Below, in pieces: positions 34,824 through 43,589 of a DNA stretch of 64,000 bases (positions within the stretch are counted from its first letter, which is position 1; each line of letters begins with the position of its first letter). This stretch comes from Phycisphaerae bacterium. GTDB lineage: Bacteria; Planctomycetota; Phycisphaerae; Phycisphaerales; UBA1924. Location of the stretch: the NCBI GenBank assembly GCA_022180725.1, contig BQMO01000005.1:1-64000 (forward strand), in the 5' to 3' direction. The position numbers and the translations under genes are program-made. The notes under the pieces were generated by a model, which saw only the letters and a list, made by a program, of their open reading frames with translations, had not been told where the DNA came from and made no database searches.

Positions 34824-35483
34824 GTGGGCGACACACACAAGGTTGTCCAGGGCGAACACTTCGCCGCGATCGCGGCCCGGAAGGGCCACGGGGATTTTCG
34901 TCCCCTGTGGGACGCGTCCGAGAACAAGACGATCAATGACAAGCGCAAGACGCCGCACATGCTGCTCCCGGGCGACGAGGTCTTCGTCCCGCCCGTCGAG
35001 AACAAGGACGAGACCGCGCCCACGACAAAGCGCACAAAGTTCAAGGCCACAGGCGTCCCGCTGAAACTCATCCTCGAGGTCCGCACGGACTCGAACGACC
35101 CCGCCAAGAAGGCCCCGTGCGACCTCACCGTCGAGAGCACCCAGAAGGTCGAGGACCTCGACAACTCCGGGCGCGTCACGCGGCCCGTCCCGCTCACGGC
35201 GGCGAAGGGGCGGCTGGTGGTGCGCGACGCGAACCTGCCCGTGGCGATCGAGGCCGACCTGGAGATCGGCGGGCTGCACCCCCTCGACACGGTGACGGGG
35301 CAGATTCAGCGGCTGAACAACCTGGGGTACGACGCGGGGAAGGTCGCCGAGCCGACCAGCGCCGACGACAAGTTCCGCTTCAAGTCCGCGGTCGAGGAGT
35401 TCCAGTGTGAGCACGGGCTGAAGGTGGACGGCGTGCTGGGCGACGGAACCCGGTCGAAGTTGAAGGACGTGTACGGGTGTTAG
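34824..35483 (+). CDS. LysM and peptidoglycan-binding domain protein, no signal peptide
   Basis: 219 residues, GTG start. LysM-like fold at about 4-56 (THKVVQGEHFAAIAARKGHG, LLPGDEVFVP). A linker with beta-rich text follows, then a PG_binding_1-like domain at about 150-215 (VTGQIQRLNNLGYDAGK, FQCEHGLKVDGVLGDGTRSKL). No N-terminal export signal is visible, which is odd for a wall-binding protein. First of six close co-directional genes. The same domain pair is known in contractile-injection accessory proteins; here that is inference. Confidence 0.82.
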   Translation: MGDTHKVVQGEHFAAIAARKGHGDFRPLWDASENKTINDKRKTPHMLLPGDEVFVPPVENKDETAPTTKRTKFKATGVPLKLILEVRTDSNDPAKKAPCDLTVESTQKVEDLDNSGRVTRPVPLTAAKGRLVVRDANLPVAIEADLEIGGLHPLDTVTGQIQRLNNLGYDAGKVAEPTSADDKFRFKSAVEEFQCEHGLKVDGVLGDGTRSKLKDVYGC

Positions 35484-35492
35484 GAGCCACGG

Positions 35493-36953
35493 GTGCCTGA
35501 GGGGAACGGGACCATCATCTCGGCGGACGGCGGGGGCATCCTCGGGAAGAACGACCCGAAGCCCGCGCTCAGCTTGCCCGTGGCCCCCACGCACGAGAGC
35601 GCGCACAACACGATCCGCGCGAACATTTTCCCCGTAGCCTGCTGGAAGGCCGACGACGTGAACTTCGACTTTGATTCGTCGTTCGTGCAGCCCGGGGTGG
35701 GGTTCCAGTTGCCGCGGTTCAAGACGCTGCTCGACCAGCATCCCGGGGCGCCCCTGTCGGTGTTCGGGCATGCCGATCCGGTGGGCGACGACGATTACAA
35801 CAAGCTGCTGTCGGGGCGCCGGGCCAAGGCGATCTACGCCCTGCTCGTGCGCGACGCCGCGATGTGGGAGGAGTTGTTCTCCGTCAACGCGATCACGATG
35901 TCGCACGTCCAGCAGATGTTGCGGCACGTGGGCTTCGACCCCGGGCGGATTGACGGCGTGACCGACCAGGGGCACAAGGACGCCGTCAAGCAGTTCCAGG
36001 AAGCCAACGGACTGGCCAACGACGGCAGCGCCGGCCCCAACACCCGCAAAAAACTCTATCTCGTGTACATGGACGCGCTCTGCGTCGATGACGCGAAGAA
36101 GCCCTTCAAAGTCGAAAAGACCCAGTTCCTGGGAGGGGGCAAGGACCCACGCGGCAAGGCCGATTACCAGGGGTGCAGCGAGTTCAACCCGCTGCTGCTG
36201 TTCTCGAAGAAGCAGCAGGCGGCGTTCGATGGGGCCTCGGACAAGAAGCCGCGCAACCTGGCCAACGCGCCCAACCGGCGCGTGCTGGTGCTGCTCTTCC
36301 GCCCGGGGAGCAAGGTGGACCCGGAGAAGTGGCCCTGCCCGCGCGCCAGCGACCCGGTGGACGGGTGCCGCAAGCGGTTCTGGTCGGACGCCGACAAACG
36401 CAAGCAGTTGACGGACGACGAGCGTCAGCACCACAAGACCAGGGACACGTTCCGGTGCCGGTTCTATCAGCGGCTGACGGATTCATCGCCCTGCGAGCGG
36501 GCCGGCGCGTTCATCATCGCCCGGCTGTACGACCACACGGGCGCGTTCATCCCCGGCTCGCCGTTCACGCTCACGCTCTCCAACGGCAAGACCTTTCACG
36601 ACGTCGCCGACGCCCGCGGGTTCGCGACGCTCCCCGAGAAGCCCGACGTGCCCAAGGGCGTGATGGAATGGAAGACGGTGCCGCCCAAGAACGTGGCCGT
36701 TGAGATCGTCACGTTCAAGCAGGACGTGTTCTTCAACCTCGAGCAGGACGACGACGAATCGATCCGCAAGCGGCTGACGAACCTCGGGTACGTGTCGCAG
36801 AAGGACCTTGCCGAAGCCGTCACGGCCTTTCATGCGGACTACAAAGACAAGGAAGACCTCGACGCCGACGGAGCCCTGGGGGACAAGACCCGGGCCGCCA
36901 TCGTGCGTGTGCACAAGAACCTCGACGACCGCATCCGACCGGACAAAGCCTGA
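35493..36953 (+). CDS. OmpA-like plus double peptidoglycan-binding protein, no signal peptide
   Basis: 486 residues, GTG start 9 bp after the previous stop with GGAG in the gap. An OmpA_C-like domain at about 50-112 shows NFDFDSSFV, VFGHADPVGDDDYN and LLSGRRAKAIYALL, the DxxGxxxxNxxLSxRR pattern. A first PG_binding domain follows (VQQMLRHVGFDPGRIDGV). The middle has RVLVLLFRPGSKVDPEKWPC and FRCRFYQRL; I recall similar segments near type VI secretion genes but cannot verify this. A beta-sandwich-like part and a second PG_binding domain (DLDADGALGDKTRAAIV) close the protein. No leader peptide. The role is probably to bind the cell wall of self or of a target. Confidence 0.78.
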   Translation: MPEGNGTIISADGGGILGKNDPKPALSLPVAPTHESAHNTIRANIFPVACWKADDVNFDFDSSFVQPGVGFQLPRFKTLLDQHPGAPLSVFGHADPVGDDDYNKLLSGRRAKAIYALLVRDAAMWEELFSVNAITMSHVQQMLRHVGFDPGRIDGVTDQGHKDAVKQFQEANGLANDGSAGPNTRKKLYLVYMDALCVDDAKKPFKVEKTQFLGGGKDPRGKADYQGCSEFNPLLLFSKKQQAAFDGASDKKPRNLANAPNRRVLVLLFRPGSKVDPEKWPCPRASDPVDGCRKRFWSDADKRKQLTDDERQHHKTRDTFRCRFYQRLTDSSPCERAGAFIIARLYDHTGAFIPGSPFTLTLSNGKTFHDVADARGFATLPEKPDVPKGVMEWKTVPPKNVAVEIVTFKQDVFFNLEQDDDESIRKRLTNLGYVSQKDLAEAVTAFHADYKDKEDLDADGALGDKTRAAIVRVHKNLDDRIRPDKA

Positions 36954-36956
36954 CCC

Positions 36957-38882
36957 ATGCCCGACGGCCCGTTCAACCCCATCCCCATCGTCGGCTCGAA
37001 CACCACCGTGCCGCCGACGCCCATCCCCATCACGCGCCTCACGGTGCACGTCGTCCGCGTGAAGTTCGGCGGGAACGTCCCCACCGTCGAGGAAGACCTC
37101 GCCGATGCCCAGGTCGAGATCCCCGAGATCAAGTTCAAGAAGAAGACCGCCGCCAACGGCAAGGTCACCACGAATGAACTCAAGGTCGGCGAGGTGACCG
37201 TCAAGGTCACGAAGAAGAAGTTCGGCCCGGTGCCCAAGGAGGGCGAGGCCTTCGCCCCGGACACCGTCGTGACGGAGAAGGTCACCCTCACCGGCAGCGA
37301 CCAGACTATCAAAATTCAGATGAGCAACGGGTCGGGCGCGCTGGTCATCAAGGTCTTCGACGGCGTGGGGACCGACAAACCCCTGGGCGCGGTGGATGTC
37401 ACCGTGGCCGGCGTGGGCACCAAGCCCACCCGCAAGGACGGCGAGAACATCGGGCAAATCTTCTTCGAGGACGTGCCCTTCGGGCCGGTGAAGGTGAGCG
37501 GCCGCCGGGAGGGCTACGGCCCCATCCCCGAGGCCGGGAAGGAGTTCAAGTTCGGGAAAGTCACCGCCTCGCCCGACCCGGAGAGCAAGCACGGAACGAC
37601 CACGGTCGTCGAGTTGCACGTGACGCACCCGGGGAACACGATCAAGAAGATCGAGGCGACGATCAAGGACACACCCGGCCTGGTTGCGGCTCCCGCGCTC
37701 GCGGGCGAAGCCGCCGCCCCCGCGGGGAGCCAGCGCCTCAAGAGCAGCACGTCGTCGGTCGAATCGCTGGCGAGCAACAAGCCGGTGGTGCTGGTGCGCG
37801 GGTGCAACGACGTGACGCTGACCGTGACGACCGACCCGGCGGGGAAGGGGTCGGACTGGCGCGTGAAACTCAACGAGAACTCGGGGAGTGTCCCCACCAT
37901 CACGCCCAGCGCCGACGGGAAGAAGGCGACCCTCAAGAGCGACAAGACGGGCTCGTTCCAGGTCATCGCCGCCGACGGGGAAAGCAAGGTCATCTGGAAC
38001 GTGGTGTACGTGCACGTGAAGCCCGACCTGGCCTCCTCGGTGGCACAGATCAAACTCCGCAAGTCCACCTTCGCCGACAACGGCTCGAACGCCAACAGCG
38101 TGCGCATCCGCTCGGGGCAGTTCGCGACCGGGAACGCGGCGTTCGAGGGCGGGATCGACGTGACGCTGGTGGGCGGCGGGGCCGACAAAAAACTCGGCAC
38201 CGACCGCATCAACATCCACATGATCCAGTCGGGGGTCGTCGATACGCTCGCGGGCAACTACATCGGCCCGCCCACGGGCGGGGCCGGGCCGCCCGTCACC
38301 GGCGCGGGTACCGAAACCCCGCCCAACCTCCCGATCGTGGACTGCAACGGCCCGGGCGGGGCGGCGCCATCCCCGCCCAACGCCCCGCACATCAGCGAGG
38401 CCGACGGCAACTCGCCCCCGCTCATCTGGCTCGCCTCGTCCTTTACCCTTACCAACCTGGGCAACCAGAAGTTCCGGGCGTTCACGCTCGACAGCCCCGG
38501 GGGCGGGTTCCCGGTGCGGCACGGGGGCACGCCCCCCAAGGCCGCGCACATCCGCACCGTCAGCGGCGTCAATGGCTTCCGCACCGGGGTGTGCGCCACG
38601 AGCCAGGACGCGGTGAACAACATCGTCGTGCAGGCCGACATGCGCTGGACGGCGGATTTCTCGGGTAATGTGACGTATCCGGCGGGCACGCCGGCGGCCC
38701 CGGCGCTCGTCCCCGCCGGCACCGCCGCCACCTGGGTCGGCACCACCCACGGCACCACGGGGGACAACACCTTCGCGTTTGTTTCGGAGGCGACGGGCGG
38801 GCAAGACGCCGCCGCCGCCGGGTTCCGCATCGCCGGTCCGCGCTTCAACAGCGGCCCCGGGCAAGTCATCGTCTGGACCTGA
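36957..38882 (+). CDS. Large Ig/carboxypeptidase-regulatory-like protein, unknown
   Basis: 641 residues, ATG 3 bp after the previous stop. No signal peptide. It reads as a chain of beta-sandwich units: TRLTVHVVRVKFGG, then two EVTVKVTKKKFGPVP / VKVSGRREGYGPIPE units (about 70 and 175) that resemble each other, then VTLTVTTDPAGKGSDWRVKLN (Ig-like) and a Gly/Pro-rich C-terminal third. The GFRTGVCATSQDAVNNIVVQ segment has the only Cys-rich look. No enzymatic motif. It may be a structural or cargo-display protein of the operon. Confidence 0.65.
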   Translation: MPDGPFNPIPIVGSNTTVPPTPIPITRLTVHVVRVKFGGNVPTVEEDLADAQVEIPEIKFKKKTAANGKVTTNELKVGEVTVKVTKKKFGPVPKEGEAFAPDTVVTEKVTLTGSDQTIKIQMSNGSGALVIKVFDGVGTDKPLGAVDVTVAGVGTKPTRKDGENIGQIFFEDVPFGPVKVSGRREGYGPIPEAGKEFKFGKVTASPDPESKHGTTTVVELHVTHPGNTIKKIEATIKDTPGLVAAPALAGEAAAPAGSQRLKSSTSSVESLASNKPVVLVRGCNDVTLTVTTDPAGKGSDWRVKLNENSGSVPTITPSADGKKATLKSDKTGSFQVIAADGESKVIWNVVYVHVKPDLASSVAQIKLRKSTFADNGSNANSVRIRSGQFATGNAAFEGGIDVTLVGGGADKKLGTDRINIHMIQSGVVDTLAGNYIGPPTGGAGPPVTGAGTETPPNLPIVDCNGPGGAAPSPPNAPHISEADGNSPPLIWLASSFTLTNLGNQKFRAFTLDSPGGGFPVRHGGTPPKAAHIRTVSGVNGFRTGVCATSQDAVNNIVVQADMRWTADFSGNVTYPAGTPAAPALVPAGTAATWVGTTHGTTGDNTFAFVSEATGGQDAAAAGFRIAGPRFNSGPGQVIVWT

Positions 38883-38893
38883 TACGCTGCACC

Positions 38894-39823
38894 ATGTTCC
38901 TCGCCGTCAACCCCATCTCCGCCGACCTGGTCCCGTCGATCTTCGACGCCGCCCTCGGGCTGGCCGTGCTCCGCGTCACCGGGCTGGAGGCGAGCGTGGA
39001 CCGCGCGACGGGCGTCGAGTCGGGCGTGGTGAAGGCCGTCGTCACGCGTGTGCTGCGCCCGGACCAGCCTCCGGCGGGTTCACCGGCCTCGTTCCCCTTC
39101 GCCCGACTCGCCGACGAAGAGTTGCGCTTCCGCAATGGCGCCAATGCCTGGAACACGCTGCGGCTGGAGAAGGACGCCTGTCTCGCCGTGGCGTGGGCGG
39201 CGGCGGACGCGGCCCGGGGAGTTTTTTCCGTCGCCGCCGCGTGCTCCTACCCCAACGACAACGACCCCGACCTCGCCGAACTCCGCCGCGCGGTCGAGAC
39301 ACACGCACGCACGCCCGACGCTCGCGTGAAGGCGCTCGGCACGGCGCTGGTCGAGGGGAAGAACACGCTCCGGCGCTACGCCTGCGCCGCGGTCGCCCAG
39401 CGCGGGCTGGTCCCGCGCGACCAGGGCGTGGCGATGCTGGTCCAGGCCATCGCCGACCCGAAGACCGACGCCGAGCATGACCTCATCCTTGCCGACGCGC
39501 TCATCGCCCACCCGCTGTACGACGCGACAAAAGGGCCGGACGGCCCCAACGCCGGCGTGCTGACGGCGCTGGCGCGGAACATGCTGGCGGCCAAGCCCGG
39601 CGATGCCGCGGCGTGGATGCGCCTGCTCTACGGGTCGGTCATGATCGAACTGGCCGACGATCCCGACGAGAACCTCGCGAAGCGGCGGGACCTCATCCGG
39701 GCCATCGGCGTGCCGCCCAAGAAACTCGATGAACGCCTGCGCGAACTCTCGCGCACCGCGGGGCTTGATATTCCCCTGGCGGTGAATCTCCAGGCCGCCT
39801 GCGCCGCCGCGTGGAAGGACTAG
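38894..39823 (+). CDS. Alpha-helical repeat protein, unknown
   Basis: 309 residues, ATG 11 bp after the previous stop. The first 100 residues are mixed (LGLAVLRVTGLEASVDRATG). The rest is Ala/Leu-rich paired helices typical of HEAT-like repeats (LRRYACAAVAQRGLVPRD, VAMLVQAIADPKTDAEHDLI). No signal peptide and no catalytic motif. HEAT-type proteins usually make protein-protein contacts. It probably acts with the other leaderless proteins of this operon. Confidence 0.65.
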   Translation: MFLAVNPISADLVPSIFDAALGLAVLRVTGLEASVDRATGVESGVVKAVVTRVLRPDQPPAGSPASFPFARLADEELRFRNGANAWNTLRLEKDACLAVAWAAADAARGVFSVAAACSYPNDNDPDLAELRRAVETHARTPDARVKALGTALVEGKNTLRRYACAAVAQRGLVPRDQGVAMLVQAIADPKTDAEHDLILADALIAHPLYDATKGPDGPNAGVLTALARNMLAAKPGDAAAWMRLLYGSVMIELADDPDENLAKRRDLIRAIGVPPKKLDERLRELSRTAGLDIPLAVNLQAACAAAWKD

Positions 39824-39825
39824 CC

Positions 39826-40284
39826 ATGCCCGAGGCCGAGTGGTTCGATCAGCCCGACGAAACAGGCCAGTCGGGACTGCGTTTCGCCTGCACGCTGTGC
39901 GGCCACTGCTGCACGGGGCCCGAGGGGTTCGTGCTGGTGAACGACGCCGAGGCCGAGGCGCTCGCCGCGGGCCTGGGTATGGGCATCGGCGAGTTCATCA
40001 CGCGGTACACGCGCGCCACGCCGCGCGGACGATCGCTGGTCGAGAAGCCCACCGAGTTCGGCGCCGACTGCGTCTTTCTCGACCGCACGCGCGTGCCGGG
40101 CAAGGCCGTGTGCGGCGTGTACGAAAATCGCCCGGCCCAGTGCCGCACCTGGCCCTTCTGGCGGAGCAATCTCCAGGGCCGATGGGCCTGGGAACGTGCC
40201 AAGCGCACCTGCCCGGGCATGGACACCGGCCCGCGCTTCACGCCGCTGCAGGTCCGCGCCGCGCGGGCCGTGGTCGATATCTGA
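39826..40284 (+). CDS. YkgJ-family cysteine-cluster protein
   Basis: 152 residues, ATG 3 bp after the previous stop. It has the CxxCxxCC pattern (CTLCGHCCTGPEGF) near the N-terminus, a central Cys, and late Cys in ENRPAQCRTWPF and RTCPGM. The family (zinc/iron-chelating, formerly UPF0153) binds metal or an Fe-S cluster; no reaction is established. It is the fifth gene of the operon, followed 2 bp later by a second Cys-cluster protein. Confidence 0.85.
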   Translation: MPEAEWFDQPDETGQSGLRFACTLCGHCCTGPEGFVLVNDAEAEALAAGLGMGIGEFITRYTRATPRGRSLVEKPTEFGADCVFLDRTRVPGKAVCGVYENRPAQCRTWPFWRSNLQGRWAWERAKRTCPGMDTGPRFTPLQVRAARAVVDI

Positions 40285-40286
40285 CC

Positions 40287-40760
40287 ATGCCCCCTGACGA
40301 CGACAACCCCGCGCCCGGCTGGCTCCTCGCGGCCAGACGCCCGGAGATCGCCGCCGATCTCGAGGCCGTGTTCACGCTCGTCGCGGATCAGATCGAGGCC
40401 CGCGACCCGTCGTGCTGGGCGTCGGGACGGTGCTGCGCGTTCGGTTCGGCCGGGCATCGCCTGTACGTCACCGGGTTGGAGGCCGCGTACACCGTGGCGC
40501 GCCTCGAATCGCCGCTGCGACGCGACGCGCTCGATCTGGCCGTGGCGCGCGATGACTGTCCGTTTCTTTCGGCCAACCTTTGCGGGGTGCACACGATCAA
40601 GCCCGTGGCGTGCCGTGTGTACTTCTGCGATCGCTCGGCCCAGGCATGGCAGCGCGACCTCGCCGAGCGGGCGCACGCCCTGGTTCGCGCGGTGCACGAT
40701 CGCCACGGCGTGCCGTACCGCTACGCGGAATGGCGCACGCAACTCGCGCTCTTCCTGTAG
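40287..40760 (+). CDS. Second YkgJ-like cysteine-cluster protein
   Basis: 157 residues. It has CWASGRCCAFG, then CPFLSANLCGVHTIKPVACRVYFC, the same ordered Cys groups as the gene before but divergent in the rest. The CGVHTIKPVACR block is a family mark (usually CxIYxxRPxxCR). The two neighbours could have arisen by duplication or form a pair. It is the last gene of the operon and converges with the secreted protein gene (stop at 40768). Confidence 0.8.
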   Translation: MPPDDDNPAPGWLLAARRPEIAADLEAVFTLVADQIEARDPSCWASGRCCAFGSAGHRLYVTGLEAAYTVARLESPLRRDALDLAVARDDCPFLSANLCGVHTIKPVACRVYFCDRSAQAWQRDLAERAHALVRAVHDRHGVPYRYAEWRTQLALFL

Positions 40761-40767
40761 GTGATGC

Positions 40768-41763
40768 TCAGTGCGGGACCGAATCGACCAGGTGCTGGAG
40801 TACCGCCCGACGTTGGAGGACGGTGGTGCCCTTCATCGCCGCGTGCCACAAGGCGATCTTCTCGGCCTCGCTCATGCCGTCGCGATAGGAGGCCGCGGCC
40901 GCCTTGGCCTGGGCCTTGATCTCGTCGGGAAGGTCCACGCCGTCGGTTAAGGTCGCCAGCCGACCCGCCGCCTCGCACAGGATGGCCTTGTACGCGAACT
41001 CCGACTCCTGCACCGCGAAGCGACGCATGGTCTTGGCGATGAGGTTCTTGGCGCGGGGGCTGTCCGCCGGGGTGCCCGCGGGCGGCTTGGCCGACCGGAA
41101 CACCGCCGTGTGGTACTCGCTGGCGATCTTCATGTTGAACTGCGCCTGCGTCGGGTCGATCATGCCCTTGGTCTGCAGATCGTCGGTCAGCCGCGCGGGG
41201 GCAAAGGGCACGTCGAGCGGCGAGAGCGTCTGGACGACCTTGCGGATGCCGTCCACCTTGCCGTAGTCCGCGTTCTCGATGAAACCTTCCTCGACCAGTT
41301 CGAGCAGGTCGAGGTTGTTGATGGCCAGACGCCGGAAGATGAGGCGGCGGTCTTCGAGGTAGTCGGTCAGGTGCGAGGGGTAGTTGTCCGGCAGGGTCGG
41401 GTTCACGCGCAGCGCCGCCAGCTCCACCGGTTCCTTCAGCAGGATGACTTCGCCGTGCTCGTCGCGCTGCACCAGCGAGGTATACGGGAGGTCGGGCAGG
41501 TCGGCCAGTTTCGGACGCAGGTCCGCCGGGTTGGGCTGCTTGGGTTGAACCGGGATGGCCTTGGACGGATCGAACGTCGGCGGGGGCGTGGTCGGCGGCT
41601 TTTCCTGATTCGCGTCCGGCACCTTGGCCGGCGGCTGCTCCGCGGCGGGCTGCGTGGGCGCGGGCGTGTCGGGCTTGGCAGGCGGAGGCGGGGTGATTAA
41701 CTGCGCGGCCGCCCCTGCCGTCATGAACAGGGCCGCCGCCAGTACGCAGGTCTTCGTGGTCAT
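40768..41763 (-). CDS. Secreted Pro-rich protein, unknown
   Basis: 331 residues from the ATG at 41763. The leader MTTKTCVLAAALFMTAGAAAQ is a good signal peptide; upstream open frame is ignored. A Pro/Gln/Ala-rich linker (about 22-80) follows, then a mostly helical domain of about 240 residues (YPSHLTDYLEDRRLIFRRLAI, TMRRFAVQESEFAYKAILCEA). No motif is recognised. It is probably periplasmic. It lies downstream of recA with a strong hairpin between, so it is probably transcribed on its own. Confidence 0.7.
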   Translation of the reverse strand: MTTKTCVLAAALFMTAGAAAQLITPPPPAKPDTPAPTQPAAEQPPAKVPDANQEKPPTTPPPTFDPSKAIPVQPKQPNPADLRPKLADLPDLPYTSLVQRDEHGEVILLKEPVELAALRVNPTLPDNYPSHLTDYLEDRRLIFRRLAINNLDLLELVEEGFIENADYGKVDGIRKVVQTLSPLDVPFAPARLTDDLQTKGMIDPTQAQFNMKIASEYHTAVFRSAKPPAGTPADSPRAKNLIAKTMRRFAVQESEFAYKAILCEAAGRLATLTDGVDLPDEIKAQAKAAAASYRDGMSEAEKIALWHAAMKGTTVLQRRAVLQHLVDSVPH

Positions 41764-41865
41764 GGTTCCGATGCCTCCCAATGGTCCGCCGAACTCGGCC
41801 CAAGCCGCCCGGCGTGCCCAATTATCGTCCCGCAAGCCATCATGGTCGAGCCGCGAGCGCACAAA

Positions 41866-41899
41866 CACGGGGCCGGACGCAGCGCAGACCGGCCCCGTG
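41866..41899 (-). terminator. Hairpin downstream of recA
   Basis: Perfect 11-bp stem CACGGGGCCGG / CCGGCCCCGTG with a 12-base loop, followed on the minus strand by TTTGTGC. It starts 62 nt past the recA stop. The T-tract is short, so it may be a strong but imperfect terminator. Confidence 0.6.
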
Positions 41900-41960
41900 C
41901 TGGGTTCTTTCCCCGAGCGCGGCGGGCGCTCGGGACAATCCGTCAGGCCCGGATGCGGGG

Positions 41961-43133
41961 TTATTCCTCGCCCGGATCGGTATCGTCGTCGGCCTGGGGT
42001 ACGCCGGGCACCGCGGGCTGGGCGAGTTTGACAGCCAGCACCTTCTCGCGAATCTCCCGGCACAGGTCCGGGTGGTCCTTCAGGAACGCCTTGGCCCCCT
42101 CGCGCCCCTGGCCCAGGCGAACCTCCCGGTAACTGAACCACGACCCGGACTTCTCCACCACCTCGCATCCCACGGCCAGGTCGAGCAGGTCGCCCGTCAG
42201 CGAGATGCCCTCGGTGTACATGATGTCGAACTCCGCGTCGCGGAAGGGCGGGGCGATCTTATTCTTCACCACCCGCGCCCGCGTCCGGCTGCCCACGGTC
42301 ACGTCGCCTTCCTTGATCGCGCCGGTCCGGCGAACGTCGATCCGCACGCTCGAGTAGAACTTGAGGGCGCGCCCGCCCGTGGTCGTTTCCGGGCTGCCGA
42401 ACATCACCCCGATCTTCTCGCGGATCTGGTTGATGAAGATCACCAGGCAGTTGCTGCGGGCGATGACCCCCGTGAGTTTGCGCATGGCCTGCGACATGAG
42501 GCGGGCCTGCAGGCCCATCGACGCGTCGCCCATCTCGCCCTCGATCTCGGCCCGGGGCACCAGCGCCGCTACCGAGTCCACCACGATCACGTCCACCGCG
42601 TTGCTCCGCACCAGCAACTCGCAGATCTCCAGCGCCTGCTCGCCCGTGTCCGGCTGGCTCACCAGCAGGTTGTCGATGTTCACCCCGATCTTGCGCGCCC
42701 ACGAGGGGTCCAGGGCGTGCTCGGCGTCGATCACCGCCGCCACCCCGCCCTCCTTCTGCGCCTGCGCCGCGATCGTCAGCGCCAGCGTCGTCTTGCCGCT
42801 GGATTCCGGCCCGAAGATCTCCGCGATGCGCCCGCGGGGCACGCCCTTGCCCCCCAGCGCCAAGTCCAGCGACAGCGACCCCGTCGAGATGCCCTGGATC
42901 GCCAGGTGCGCCCCGTCGTTCATCCGCATGATCGAGCCTTTCCCGAAGGTCTTCTCGATCTGCGAAACCGTCCCCTCCAGCACCTTCTGCTTGGCCTTCT
43001 GCGCCTCCAGCGCCGCCTTCTGCTCCGCCGTCGGCGCCTTGGGCGCCTCGGCCTTCACCGCCTCGGGCTTGGTCCCCTCGGCCTTGACGCCCACCCCGCG
43101 GAACGCGCGATCCTTCACCTCGACCTGTGACAT
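41961..43133 (-). CDS. recA: Recombinase RecA
   Basis: 390 residues from the ATG at 43133, chosen because AAAGG lies nine nt upstream; the ATG at 43142 would have no spacing. RecA pairs homologous DNA and activates the SOS co-protease. Walker [10 protein letters not shown] at 108-116, the Walker B region [12 protein letters not shown], loop L1 and L2 blocks ([26 protein letters not shown]) and the end domain are all present. An N-terminal extension of about 35 residues is rich in Lys, Ala and Glu and is absent from typical RecA. The tail is acidic ([10 protein letters not shown]), as usual. No LexA gene or clear SOS box was seen. Confidence 0.97.
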   Translation of the reverse strand: MSQVEVKDRAFRGVGVKAEGTKPEAVKAEAPKAPTAEQKAALEAQKAKQKVLEGTVSQIEKTFGKGSIMRMNDGAHLAIQGISTGSLSLDLALGGKGVPRGRIAEIFGPESSGKTTLALTIAAQAQKEGGVAAVIDAEHALDPSWARKIGVNIDNLLVSQPDTGEQALEICELLVRSNAVDVIVVDSVAALVPRAEIEGEMGDASMGLQARLMSQAMRKLTGVIARSNCLVIFINQIREKIGVMFGSPETTTGGRALKFYSSVRIDVRRTGAIKEGDVTVGSRTRARVVKNKIAPPFRDAEFDIMYTEGISLTGDLLDLAVGCEVVEKSGSWFSYREVRLGQGREGAKAFLKDHPDLCREIREKVLAVKLAQPAVPGVPQADDDTDPGEE

Positions 43134-43274
43134 GCCAGCCATCCTTTCTCGCCGGAGCGCCGCCGCCGAAACGGAAGCCTGACCCCGGACATCCTCAGCG
43201 TGTGCTCGCCGGCGGGCATCCATACCCAACGCACGGCGGCCAGGGGCGACGCTGATCGCGAGCCTGACCATGCC

Positions 43275-43304
43275 ACTTTACCCAAACCCGAACGGCCATG
43301 TCAA
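43275..43304 (-). promoter_or_regulatory. Candidate recA promoter
   Basis: On the minus strand, TTGACA (43299-43304) and TAAAGT (43275-43280) are 18 bp apart, leaving a leader of about 140 nt before the recA start. The 14-mer CCAAGACTTGACAT at the -35 also occurs before topA. The rest of 43134-43589 holds only the dockerin remnant. Confidence 0.45.
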
Positions 43305-43502
43305 GTCTTGGTAGGGTATGGATTCGTACTTTGCACGGAAGCTGGTTCGGAGAAATGACTTACAAGCGGCGATCCCCGCACCGCAGGATGCCACGACGCA
43401 CGGTCGTGCACGACATGACACGCGCGGGCGGTGAGTTTCGCTTCCTTGCGCGAGGGCCTCGGCGTCGGGGCTTCAACAGCACCAAGTCGGCTCAACACGA
43501 TC

Positions 43503-43579
43503 CCGCGCGTGTACGCGCGATCAACGGCCTCGACGTTGAAGCGGTGGAGTTTGTCGTCGGCGGCGGGGCGTGCCCGTAA
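43503..43579 (+). pseudogene. Remnant of a dockerin-like C-terminal module
   Basis: The last 25 or so residues before the stop read NGLDVEAVEFVVGGGACP, matching the ends of the module on the intact proteins. The upstream frame (from 43298) is Arg-rich and has no signal peptide, core domain or first half of the module. This looks like the stub of a deleted secreted-protein gene. Confidence 0.7.
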
Positions 43580-43589
43580 AGCACTCGCC

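Noticed and set aside
34824..40760. Full type VI secretion or contractile injection locus
   Set aside because: No sheath, tube, baseplate, VgrG, PAAR or ATPase gene is present; only accessory-type domains were found.
43298..43579. 93-codon frame as an intact small gene
   Set aside because: Only its end is meaningful (dockerin remnant). The N-terminal part is Arg-rich and lacks a leader, so it is called a remnant.
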